Source of the DNA: Schlesneria paludicola DSM 18645
Lineage (GTDB): Bacteria > Planctomycetota > Planctomycetia > Planctomycetales > Planctomycetaceae
Length of the DNA: 64,000 bases
Assembly (NCBI RefSeq): GCF_000255655.1
Contig: NZ_JH636435.1
Coordinates: forward strand, 3,274,676-3,338,675
Direction: 5' to 3'
The notes below the pieces were generated by a model. That model saw only the letters and a list, made by a program, of their open reading frames with translations, was not told where the DNA came from and ran no database searches. Shown here piece by piece: positions 37,853 through 46,599 of the stretch. The translations under genes were made by a program, and so were the position numbers. Position 1 is the stretch's first letter. Every line of letters starts with the position of its first letter.

Positions 37853-39322
37853 TTATGACGTCTTCAGGATCTCGTTCACGACGCGGCCGCTGACGTCAGT
37901 CAATCGGAAATCGCGGCCGTTGTAGCGATAGGTCAGTCGCTCGTGGTGCAGCCCCAACTGATGCAGGATCGTGGCGTGCAAGTCATTGACGCTGACACGA
38001 TCGACGAGAGCCTTGTAACCAATCTCGTCGGTCTCACCGTACAGGGTTCCTCCCTTGATGCCTCCACCCGCAAACCAGGTGGTAAACGCATGCGGATTGT
38101 GGTCGCGGCCTGTTCCTCCTTTTTGGACCAGCGGTAAGCGGCCGAACTCGCCGCCCCAGACAACCAGCGTCTGGTCCAACAAACCTCGGCCAGCAAGATC
38201 AGTCAAAAGAGCCGCCACCGGCTGGTCCGTTTCGGCCGCGAAACCGGTGTGATTTCCGGCAATATTGGCATGCCCGTCCCAACTGCGTTCGTTTTCCATA
38301 CCGCCCGAATAGATCTGAACAAAGCGCACACCACGTTCAACCAGTCGTCGGGCTGTCAGGCATTGCTTGGCAAAATGAGCACACTTGGGATTGTCGAGGC
38401 CATACAATTTCTGCGTGGATTCGGACTCCGCTGCCAAGTCCAATGCCTCAGGCGCGGCCATCTGCATGCGATACGCCAGTTCAAACGATTCGATTCTCGC
38501 GGCAAGTTCCGTCTCAGTCGGATGCCGATCCCGGTGCTCGCGATTGAGCGACGCCAGAAGATCCAGTTGCGCGCGTTGCTGGGTATCGGACTGGTCGTTG
38601 ACGCGGCGCAGATTCTCGATGGGGTCACCCTGGGGTTTCAGGGCCGTCCCTTGATAGATACTCGGCAAGAATCCCGCACCCCAGTTTTGCGCGTGACCTT
38701 TAGGAACGCCGCGTCCCAGCGTGTCGTACATCACGACAAACCCGGGCAGATTTTGGCTTTCGCTGCCTAGGCCATAGGTGACCCACGCGCCGACACACGG
38801 AAACCCCTGTCGCGACATGCCGGTATTCAAACGAAACAGCGCGGGGGAATGATTATTGGAATCGGTCCAGCAGGAATAGACGAATGCCATCCGATCGACA
38901 TGTTCGGCCATCTTCGGAAAGATGTCGCTGACCCAGGCCCCACATTCGCCGTGCCGCGCGAACTTGAACGGCGACTTCATCAGCGGCCCGCCGAGCCCCG
39001 CAAAGAAACCCGTCGTTTGATCGAACCCCGTCAACTCCTTGCCGTCTCGCTTTTCCAGCTCCGGTTTATAATCCCACGTATCGACCTGTGAAGGCCCGCC
39101 ATTCATGAATAGCCAGATCACCGACTTCGCCTGCCCTGCAAAATGTCCCGCGTGCGATGCCAACGGGTTCAGCGCGGTCTCGGGCGAGGCATGGACCAAG
39201 CGCCCTTCTTGAGCCAAGAGCCCTGCCAGAGCCAATGAGCCGAATCCATTCCCTGCCCGGCGAAGAAACTGACGCCGGGACGAAAACTCGGATGCAGGTG
39301 GAGCGAATAACAGTTGCGACAT
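37853..39322 (-). CDS. DUF1501 family Tat-exported protein
   Basis: 489 residues. Tat signal SSRRQFLRRAGNGFGSLALAG at ~13-34. The DUF1501 body includes KSVIWLFMNGGPSQVDTWDYKP, TGMSRQGFPCVGAWVTYGLG, GVRFVQIYSGG and VWGGEFGRLP, related to the sulfatase/alkaline-phosphatase fold. In planctomycetes these genes normally stand beside a DUF1549/DUF1553 cytochrome-like gene; here none is adjacent. Enzymatic activity is unproven. It lies 45 bases downstream of a membrane protein gene and may be co-transcribed with it. Confidence 0.9.
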   Translation of the reverse strand: MSQLLFAPPASEFSSRRQFLRRAGNGFGSLALAGLLAQEGRLVHASPETALNPLASHAGHFAGQAKSVIWLFMNGGPSQVDTWDYKPELEKRDGKELTGFDQTTGFFAGLGGPLMKSPFKFARHGECGAWVSDIFPKMAEHVDRMAFVYSCWTDSNNHSPALFRLNTGMSRQGFPCVGAWVTYGLGSESQNLPGFVVMYDTLGRGVPKGHAQNWGAGFLPSIYQGTALKPQGDPIENLRRVNDQSDTQQRAQLDLLASLNREHRDRHPTETELAARIESFELAYRMQMAAPEALDLAAESESTQKLYGLDNPKCAHFAKQCLTARRLVERGVRFVQIYSGGMENERSWDGHANIAGNHTGFAAETDQPVAALLTDLAGRGLLDQTLVVWGGEFGRLPLVQKGGTGRDHNPHAFTTWFAGGGIKGGTLYGETDEIGYKALVDRVSVNDLHATILHQLGLHHERLTYRYNGRDFRLTDVSGRVVNEILKTS

Positions 39323-39367
39323 GGCCTACCAAGTTCGTCTGGGGTTCTCGTCGCCTCATTTGAGACG

Positions 39368-40795
39368 TCAATGCGATTTCAAATCGATCCCAAATCCAAG
39401 TTTGCGCGCCAGCTGAGGATCGACGGTCTCGTCTTTTCCATCCGGGCCGACGCACCAGATTAAAGCAGATTCGGGCGATTCACGATGATACCGAACCGCC
39501 TTTCCCAGTTGATCGGTCGGGTCAACGGGAACGGCATCCAAATACTTCGGAACCACCTCATCAAGCTGCTGAGGATATTCCTGATGATCGCGTTGGTAAG
39601 CCTGTGCGGCCAAAGCCGCAATGAGCGACGCAGTCCGCGCCAACTGCCGCTGAACGGCGATTTCCAAATCTTTGAGCGGCCCCGCCGCGACGGCCGTGGC
39701 CAATTTCGAGCGTTGGACCGCTTGCTCAATCGCCGCAGGACCTAGTTGGTGGCGCGGCAATCCCTCTGGATCGGGGTTGAAGAGTAACGCAACACCCTTT
39801 CCAGAATAGGCGTGACGCTCTGAAATCGGCTTGTCGACTTCGGTCAATTGATTCCCAAGAAGGTGCCGCATGACCATCTGCGTGTAGTACGGCTCACCGA
39901 TCAACCAATAGTATGCTTTCAGCCCGCTGACGATCGGCTCCTCGGCGGACGTTCCAGTGGCGAGGTCGATGGCGCGAATCCAATTCGATTCGCCGCAGGA
40001 CTTTCTCATCAGCGAGTATTCGATCTTCAGTGTTTGCGATATCGGTGCCGACATTTGTTCTGCACGTTGGATTTCATGGATCGCCTGTCGTAGTAGTTCC
40101 GCCGTCACTCCGCGGTGCTCGGACCAACGATTGAATCCTTGACATGCCACCGAGTTAAGCGAAATCCCAACGAGCCGCTCGACCGCGAATCCATACTTGC
40201 CCGAATGAAAGCTGCAGCGCATCACGGCCACGTGCCATTTTAGAGCATCAGAGAAATCACCAAGCGCTTCGAGCCGTACCGCTTCACATTCGGCCATCTG
40301 CCCAAAGTTTCGCAGTGCCGTCGTAACGGGAAGCAGCGTTTCCCAATGGGAATCGCGAATCAAGTGATACTGTGCGTTGGGCAATTCTGTCCCACGGCGC
40401 CATTCCTCCAGGGCTGGACGCCGTGCTTCGAACCACTTCCCCAGACGCGTGCTCTCCGCAACCGTCTCCCAACTGTTCTCGAGAACTTGGACCATCTGTG
40501 CCGTGAGATCGGGCTCATTGTTCGCGATATCCGCGAGGCGCGCGGCCTCGAACAATCGCTCGGCTTTGCGGTAGTGGACGAACGCATTGTCCTCCGACGG
40601 AACCTCGATCTTTGCAAAGGCTTCGACATCGAATGGTTCATCAATGTACGGCACTTTGCTGACGAACCACATCCGCATCAGCAGCGGTGAGATGACGACC
40701 AAAACAATGAACAAGCGAATTCCTGTTCGAATGGTCCAAAGCGAATTGGAACGCTCGGAAGCGATTGGCCCGGCGTCGACGGCTTGAATCGTCAT
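39368..40795 (-). CDS. membrane-anchored hypothetical protein
   Basis: 475 residues. A single N-terminal helix (~26-42, RLFIVLVVISPLLMRMW) precedes a largely alpha-helical extracytoplasmic region containing AFVHYRKAERLFEAA and, near the C-terminus, LDEVVPKYLDAVPVDPTDQLGKAVRY followed by LIWCVGPDGKDE. That closing pattern resembles the end of many planctomycete pseudopilin-like or secreted proteins. No catalytic motif. The start may be the ATG at 40795, without a strong ribosome site. Confidence 0.75.
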   Translation of the reverse strand: MTIQAVDAGPIASERSNSLWTIRTGIRLFIVLVVISPLLMRMWFVSKVPYIDEPFDVEAFAKIEVPSEDNAFVHYRKAERLFEAARLADIANNEPDLTAQMVQVLENSWETVAESTRLGKWFEARRPALEEWRRGTELPNAQYHLIRDSHWETLLPVTTALRNFGQMAECEAVRLEALGDFSDALKWHVAVMRCSFHSGKYGFAVERLVGISLNSVACQGFNRWSEHRGVTAELLRQAIHEIQRAEQMSAPISQTLKIEYSLMRKSCGESNWIRAIDLATGTSAEEPIVSGLKAYYWLIGEPYYTQMVMRHLLGNQLTEVDKPISERHAYSGKGVALLFNPDPEGLPRHQLGPAAIEQAVQRSKLATAVAAGPLKDLEIAVQRQLARTASLIAALAAQAYQRDHQEYPQQLDEVVPKYLDAVPVDPTDQLGKAVRYHRESPESALIWCVGPDGKDETVDPQLARKLGFGIDLKSH

Positions 40796-40969
40796 GAATC
40801 AATCTCAGTTGGCTTCGACACACAAAAAAGACTATCTGTCTTTATTATATCCACCAATTTGAGTGAAAAACAGGGTTCACGTTCTCAACGTCGGTAGATT
40901 TCGCTCTTGCGCGGATGGTTGGGGAACGTTGTCCCTCACCCCAGACATTTCCTCGTTCAAAGATATCCT
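40796..40969. other. intergenic stretch before repeat B
   Basis: Short gap with no gene; part of the 373-bp space whose main content is the family 1 repeat copy B. Confidence 0.4.
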
Positions 40970-41098
40970 CGTTACCAAGCTCCCGCTTGGGAACGCCTCT
41001 CGCAACGCGATTTCTGCCGAGGTGAAAAGCGAGAGGAAGGCCTCCTCCGTGTGCCGTCTGCAAACACGGAGTGTTACCAAGCAGAGCTTGGTAACAAG
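40970..41098. repeat. dispersed palindromic repeat, family 1 copy B (intact)
   Basis: Left palindrome CGTTACCAAGCTCC/CGCTTGGGAACG (40970-40995) and right perfect palindrome GTTACCAAGC-AGA-GCTTGGTAAC (41073-41095). The spacer contains TTTCTGCCGAGGTGAAAA and an inner CTCCGTGT/ACACGGAG stem. It serves as the uninterrupted reference for copy A. Confidence 0.75.
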
Positions 41099-41168
41099 GA
41101 GAAGCTTGAACGATCGAACCATGCAAGCCTTCCCTCGTACCGAAGTTGCCGCTTCGCAACACCTTCTT

Positions 41169-41513
41169 TCAAAGATTCGTCGGCTTCTTCTTGGGCACCC
41201 GATGCTGCCAGAACAGGCGGTCTTGCGTCACGAAATTCAGACGCAACGCGCAGCGCAAACAATAGCGTTCGTGCTGACGTGTCAGGTAGATTTCGCCGCC
41301 AAGGATCAGATGGAACCAATCCTGCCCAGGCTCTTTGGCATAGCAATAAATTCGCTCAGAATCGCGTTTAATCAGAACGTTCCAGTCCTCGTTGTCCGGC
41401 ACGTACAGTCGCGTATCGGGCTCTGGATCGGGCAAAATTTCGGGACTGGCGTCGTTTGTGGCCTGCGGTAAATCGAAGTCAGATTGCTCGCCACGCTGAA
41501 TGTCATCGTCCAT
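41169..41513 (-). CDS. hypothetical protein
   Basis: 114 residues from the ATG at 41513 (an upstream in-frame start is at 41531). An acidic, Pro/Asp-rich N-terminus (~1-35) precedes a compact domain with NWNVL-type residues, YCYAKEPGQDWFHLILGGEIY and YCLRCALRL, then a basic tail. The CLRC pair could bind metal but no partner pair is seen. No signal peptide. Family not recognised. Confidence 0.6.
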   Translation of the reverse strand: MDDDIQRGEQSDFDLPQATNDASPEILPDPEPDTRLYVPDNEDWNVLIKRDSERIYCYAKEPGQDWFHLILGGEIYLTRQHERYCLRCALRLNFVTQDRLFWQHRVPKKKPTNL

Positions 41514-41598
41514 CGCAAACCTCGGTACCACACAATGCTGCCCGCATCACAATTGAAGCGGCCCCGCCCGTGCGGTTCAACCCCGCGTTCACGTCAGG

Positions 41599-43278
41599 TT
41601 ATTCCGGCAAGGGTTTGCCCTTCGTTTCCGGTGCCAGCCAGATCAATGCCATCCCGACCAGATACACGCCACAAATGATGCTACAGGCCACCGGATATCC
41701 TCCTTGCAACCCTGCGTACGTCTTGTACTCCGCAACCAGTTTTAGAAGAGCCCCCACTTGAAGACCGGCGATTGCCGCCAGGATTCGGCCGAAATTAAAA
41801 CTGAAACCTTGCCCCGTGGCGCGCACATTCGTCGTAAACAGTTCCGGTAAATAGAGCGGCAGCCAGCCATAGAATGACGCCGTGCATGCCCCGAGCACGA
41901 ACGAAGCAAACAAGAACTCGACACCGAAATGCGCGTGGAACTGATAGAACCACAGCACCGACAGAAATGAGAGCAGACACAACACGCAGTAAGCGATTCT
42001 TCGGCCAAACCAGTCCCCCATCATCGCTGCGAGAATCGTTCCCACAATCGCACCGACAGAAGTGGCAATCTGAGTGTACTCGCGCGGGTTGGTCGCCATT
42101 CCTGACGTGAACCAGTGCGGCTCGACGGATGCGTCTGCGGCGACGGGCTCGGTTGCGGCTGCGACCTTCTTGTCCTGCTCCGACAACTGATTGGCCCAGG
42201 TCATCGCCCACTGTGTTGACCCCCAGGTCCCGATCAGGGCCACACCGCTCAAACAGGCCGCCAACAACATGCGCCGGATCGTCCGCCCCGTCTGGTTATT
42301 GGCTGCCGATGAACCTGCGTAAGTTCGCTGCAGAAAACGCAGGACGGGATAGATATATCCGACCGCAGCCACAAACATGCCGAAGATCGTTCCGACGATG
42401 CGCCAAGTATTGTCCACTCGCGAATCGGCCCACACCCACACAATCAGCCCCGGTCCGATCGCTCCGACGAGAACGCCCACGAGGTCGGTCGTTAACCACA
42501 TCGAGGTGCCGCCGCGACCACGTTCCTGCTCCCATTTTTCTGATTCGGGCACAAACATCCGAAAGAAAAAGGTCAGGACGGCAGGAAGTGTTCCCAACAT
42601 CATCATCAACCGCCAGCCCTTATTGGCGAGCAGCATATTGACCAGAGACTCGGATAGCCCCATCTCCAGGAACGAGGTCCGAAACGTGGTCAACATGGCC
42701 GTCAGACAAATCCCAATGATTCCCACCAGCAGATATCCTGCGTTTGCGGCCGCACCGATCAAACCGGCCATGAGCGCCCGTGAACGATTGGGCCAGACTT
42801 CCATCACCAGTGCGACCCCCAACGACCACTCGCCACCCATTCCGAGCGAAGCCACAAATCGCAATGCACCAAGCTGAAGTGGAGACTGAGCAAACCCGCA
42901 GAACCCCGTGAAAAGCGCATACGTCAGCACGCTAAGGCTCATCGCACGCACTCGCCCGATCCGATCACCGAGCCACCCGAACAGAACGCCCCCCGTGGCC
43001 GCCCCCACCAGGAATACCGCTATGACGACGCCGAACATCATGCCGACTTGTTGTTCTTGCGCCGGTGTGGGAACTCCCGAGATCCCCAACAGGTCTTGCA
43101 TGGCGGCACGCCCGACCATCGAGAACACCCCCATCTCGGCACCGTCAAACATCCAGCCGAGTAGTGCAGCAATCAGTGCCATCCAGCGCCCGAATGCGGA
43201 ACTCGCATCGGTAGAAGAAGTCGCGGCGGGGATCTGTGGTACGCCGACGTCGGTATGGGTTGCGGATGGCGGATTCAA
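41599..43278 (-). CDS. MFS transporter
   Basis: 559 residues from a TTG with GGAAGAGAC upstream. Twelve hydrophobic segments are recognisable. The first half carries the MFS signature GWLGDRIGRVRAMSLS between helices 2 and 3 (loop motif GxLxDRxGRR) and GMGGEWSLGVALVMEVWP, typical of the sugar/organic-acid branch. A long middle loop (~300-390) with QTGRTIRRM separates the halves. It would move a small organic solute by proton symport; the substrate is unknown. No catabolic operon adjacent. Confidence 0.9.
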   Translation of the reverse strand: MNPPSATHTDVGVPQIPAATSSTDASSAFGRWMALIAALLGWMFDGAEMGVFSMVGRAAMQDLLGISGVPTPAQEQQVGMMFGVVIAVFLVGAATGGVLFGWLGDRIGRVRAMSLSVLTYALFTGFCGFAQSPLQLGALRFVASLGMGGEWSLGVALVMEVWPNRSRALMAGLIGAAANAGYLLVGIIGICLTAMLTTFRTSFLEMGLSESLVNMLLANKGWRLMMMLGTLPAVLTFFFRMFVPESEKWEQERGRGGTSMWLTTDLVGVLVGAIGPGLIVWVWADSRVDNTWRIVGTIFGMFVAAVGYIYPVLRFLQRTYAGSSAANNQTGRTIRRMLLAACLSGVALIGTWGSTQWAMTWANQLSEQDKKVAAATEPVAADASVEPHWFTSGMATNPREYTQIATSVGAIVGTILAAMMGDWFGRRIAYCVLCLLSFLSVLWFYQFHAHFGVEFLFASFVLGACTASFYGWLPLYLPELFTTNVRATGQGFSFNFGRILAAIAGLQVGALLKLVAEYKTYAGLQGGYPVACSIICGVYLVGMALIWLAPETKGKPLPE

Positions 43279-43435
43279 AGGTCGTCTCTTCCACTAAAGC
43301 CACTCGAGCGTTCGATCACCCAGGAATTGTGACCCGATTCACATCAAAAGGCAATTATGGGACGATGGCCCCTGCGACGAAGGAATCTGGACATACCACT
43401 TTCGAGCACAATTGATGAGATCGCTCAGTCCGGAA

Positions 43436-43475
43436 ATTAAAAAGCGATCCGAGAACTCAGTTTTCTCGGATCGCC
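43436..43475 (-). terminator. intrinsic terminator of the 43.5-44.6 kb gene
   Basis: GCGATCCGAGAA and TTCTCGGATCGC form a 12-bp stem; on the minus strand the stem is followed by TTTTTAATTT. It sits 37 bases after the stop of the prenyltransferase-repeat gene. Confidence 0.85.
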
Positions 43476-43511
43476 TGGAACACCACGACGGATTTTCGCA
43501 AGGGGACGCGA

Positions 43512-44648
43512 CTACTTCCCCTTAGTGACGAGTTTGGGGTCGCAGTATTTCAGCGCCATCAGCGTATATGCTGTCGCGAGATTCGGGTCGCCTTCGTACC
43601 ACCGCTCATTCTTGTTCAACCAGGCACCGTTCTCTTGCTGAAGGCTGAACAAATGCTCGGCAAGTTCTTTGCGCCAGTCATGTCCTTTGCCATCCGCATC
43701 CTGTGCATAGTCGAGATCCAGGGCTGCGAGTGATTTCGCGAACACCTGAAAATAGTAGTACACGCCCTGCTGCCCCATACCGGGATTCTCTTCCACAGAG
43801 TAGTGCTTCGTAATCCACTCGAGCGCGGCCTTCACACGTTTGTCATCGGGCGTCAGTCCGGCGAACACCATGCTTTTCAATCCGGCATAAGTCATACTGG
43901 CGTACGATCGCAGCCCACCGTTGTCGGTATTGCCCGCTTGCGAGTTTCCCCCTGCGGCCGGTGTGTAGTAGAAGCCACCGTCGTTCACCTTCGATGCGAA
44001 TGCCGTGGTGTTGTATTCGGATTCCAGATTCTGACAGCGTGACAGAAACACGAGCGCATTCTGCACCGCCGCGTCGTCCTTCTTCGCACCGGCCGCCTGC
44101 AGGGCGTCGAGAAAGAACGTGGTATTCGACAAATCAGGTCGATCGCCCGTCCGACCGTATCCAGCGCCGCCGAACTTCGGATCAGACTTGTCACACTTTT
44201 CGCTGTCGTCCCACTGCAGTTTTCGCAAGAACTTGTCGGCCTGCTTGATCAAATTGTCGTATCGGCCGGACTGATTCGCGGCGTTGAAGGCCAGCAGGCA
44301 GATCGACGTTTCATAGTTGCTGTGATGACTTTTCGGGAAGTAGATCCCCCCATCCCCCTGCACGAACGTCTGCAGGTGTTTCAATGCCTTTTCAATGACC
44401 GGATCACTGGCAGGCACACCCCCCTGCAGAAGCGAGAACGTGACGAGCCCTGAAATCCCAGGAGCTTCGGGCGAAGTCCAGCTCCCATCGGTCGCTTGAG
44501 TTGTCTTCAGAAAATTGGTCGCGCGCAATCTCGATTTGGCGAGCTGATCCGCGTTGGGACCAACCGTTTGAGCGGCCAGTTCCGTTCCCAGACACAACAT
44601 GACACTCGACAACAGCAGCAGCGACAGGATCGGCAGCACTCGAGGCAT
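43512..44648 (-). CDS. secreted prenyltransferase/squalene-oxidase-repeat protein
   Basis: 378 residues from ATG 44648 (AAAGG upstream). Signal peptide [20 protein letters not shown]. The mature part has repeats of the alpha/alpha toroid type: [30 protein letters not shown], and a final [14 protein letters not shown]. The repeats match the PSQ repeat found in squalene cyclases, but the DxDD acid motif of cyclases is not seen, so catalysis as a hopene cyclase is unlikely. Probably a binding or cofactor-type protein outside the cell. Common in planctomycetes. Confidence 0.85.
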   Translation of the reverse strand: MPRVLPILSLLLLSSVMLCLGTELAAQTVGPNADQLAKSRLRATNFLKTTQATDGSWTSPEAPGISGLVTFSLLQGGVPASDPVIEKALKHLQTFVQGDGGIYFPKSHHSNYETSICLLAFNAANQSGRYDNLIKQADKFLRKLQWDDSEKCDKSDPKFGGAGYGRTGDRPDLSNTTFFLDALQAAGAKKDDAAVQNALVFLSRCQNLESEYNTTAFASKVNDGGFYYTPAAGGNSQAGNTDNGGLRSYASMTYAGLKSMVFAGLTPDDKRVKAALEWITKHYSVEENPGMGQQGVYYYFQVFAKSLAALDLDYAQDADGKGHDWRKELAEHLFSLQQENGAWLNKNERWYEGDPNLATAYTLMALKYCDPKLVTKGK

Positions 44649-44804
44649 GACAGCAAACCTTTTCAAGACTCGACTTGACCGTTGATGAGCGGCAATCAAC
44701 GAGAAACCACAGGAATGAGGCCGATTCCAGGCGTCCACCGGCCTGACGAAGTCATCCCTGCGACCACTTCAAGCGGTGATGAAATCCATTCGGCCCGGGT
44801 CCCC

Positions 44805-46310
44805 TTACAATGCGATCACTTTGCGTCCGAACTGCGTACGCCAGTACTCGAGAATGGCATCAACATAAGGCGTACGCGAAGCGGGACGCACCAGCGACGT
44901 TCCGTCCGACTTCTTGTCATCGACCTTCTTGTCACCTTCACCCGGTTTGGCGTCGCCTGCCTTGGCAGAGTCCTTTTCGACGGGTTGTTCGACAATCGTC
45001 TTTCCTTCAGCCAATTGCTTCTTGAGAATGTCGAGCCCCGCGTCCATTTGTCGATCCACGAAATCCGACTTGGGTGCCGATCCATCCGTACGAATCACTT
45101 CGCGATCTGCCCGGGACGTGAAGAGCTCTTTCATTTCCATGTCAGTCATTCGCAAATTAAAGCCTTCGTCCGGCATCACGCCCCATTCATCGGCTTCCGT
45201 CGCTTTCGGAAACCGGTGAATGTTCTTGCCGCTTGGACGATGGTACGTCGCCGTCGTCAATTTCAGGGCACTCTTGCCGTCTTCCAGGTCGATCACGTTT
45301 TGGACGCTGCCTTTGCCCCAGGTTCGTTCGCCGACGATAATGGCGCGTTTGTGATCCTGCAGGCACGCACTCACAATTTCACTGGCCGAGGCGCTGTAGC
45401 GGTTCACCAGCACGACCATCGGGAAGCCGCCAAAAGTTCCGGCCTTCAGTGCCTTCACCACGTGTTCCTCGGTGTTACGGCCTTTTGTGCTGACGATCAC
45501 GCCGCTCGAAATAAAGTAGTCGGCGATCGTCGTAGCGGCGGTCAGAAGCCCACCAGGGTTAAATCGCATATCAAGAATCAGCGCCCGCATTCCGTCCTTC
45601 TGTAACTTCTTCAGTGCGTCATGCATCTCTTCGGCACTGTTCCGACCGAAACTCGTCAATCGAAGGTAAGCAATCTTTTCTTTCTCGTCGGCCCAGAACG
45701 ACCACTGACCGTTGGAATCGTAGTGGTCACCTTGAACCGTAGGAGTCTTAATGACGGCGCGAGTGATTTCGATCGTTTCGGGTGTTTCGGAACCGATGTG
45801 CTGAATCTTGATGGTGACTGGAGCCCCAGGCTTGCCGCGCATCAGATTCACAGCCGATTCCATTTCGCGGCCTTCGACAAACTCCGAGGTGGGTTTGCCA
45901 TCAATCTCGAGAATGCGATCACCGGCACGCACACCCGCACGATAAGCGGGCGTCCCGGGTAGCGGCGTCATCACCATGAGCTGGTGCGTTCGGTCTTCCA
46001 CCGTAACCTGGATTCCGATGCCGCCAAACTCCTGCTCAACATGCTCGTTGAAACTGCGGATTTCTTTGTTGTCGATGTACGAGGAATACGGATCAAGCTT
46101 ATTGATCATGCCGCGCATGGCCGCTTCGACCAGTTCCCGGCGATCAACTTGCGTCACATAGTTACGATCGATCTGTTCGAAGGTATCGACGAAGATCTTC
46201 ATCAGCTCGAAGTATTCGTCCTCGCTGGCCGCCCGGGCAGACCCGGCCAACAGATTGCCCCAGATCACTGCAGAGAAAACCAGGAACCCGAACCGCCGCC
46301 ATTCCATCAT
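44805..46310 (-). CDS. C-terminal processing protease (CtpA/S41 family)
   Basis: 501 residues from ATG 46310 (GGAAGGAAA upstream). Signal peptide 1-27. PDZ domain ~98-185 (GIGIQVTVED, GTPAYRAGVRAGDRILEIDG). S41 domain with LDMRFNPGGLL and the Ser-Lys dyad Ser308 (RYSASASEIVS) and Lys333 (WGKGSVQ). It cuts C-terminal tails of envelope proteins after export. The acidic/Lys-rich tail (EGDKKVDDKKSDG) near the end is an unusual extension. Confidence 0.94.
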   Translation of the reverse strand: MMEWRRFGFLVFSAVIWGNLLAGSARAASEDEYFELMKIFVDTFEQIDRNYVTQVDRRELVEAAMRGMINKLDPYSSYIDNKEIRSFNEHVEQEFGGIGIQVTVEDRTHQLMVMTPLPGTPAYRAGVRAGDRILEIDGKPTSEFVEGREMESAVNLMRGKPGAPVTIKIQHIGSETPETIEITRAVIKTPTVQGDHYDSNGQWSFWADEKEKIAYLRLTSFGRNSAEEMHDALKKLQKDGMRALILDMRFNPGGLLTAATTIADYFISSGVIVSTKGRNTEEHVVKALKAGTFGGFPMVVLVNRYSASASEIVSACLQDHKRAIIVGERTWGKGSVQNVIDLEDGKSALKLTTATYHRPSGKNIHRFPKATEADEWGVMPDEGFNLRMTDMEMKELFTSRADREVIRTDGSAPKSDFVDRQMDAGLDILKKQLAEGKTIVEQPVEKDSAKAGDAKPGEGDKKVDDKKSDGTSLVRPASRTPYVDAILEYWRTQFGRKVIAL

Positions 46311-46599
46311 CGTGTTTCCTTCCATCAAATCGATCTGCCGAGGGCGCGACACCGCTGCATGTCTGCAACGCACCGCCGGTCGACAACGGAAGAATACGTC
46401 GTTCGCATCAGACCGACAAGATACGCAACGGTGATCGGCGAGGGTTTACCGCAACACGCCGCCCTCCTGAAAGTCAGGTCAGGAGACCACCCGGCATCGA
46501 ATTTCTGCAGAATCGGCACGTCGAGGAACTGGTGGCCAGCCGGCCAACGGGCCCGCCGACGAGGTCACGAACCTGTCCGCACTGAGAGTGCCTATGCCA

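Noticed and set aside
43512-44648. Squalene-hopene cyclase
   Set aside because: Only ~378 residues with PSQ-like repeats, a signal peptide and no DxDD motif.
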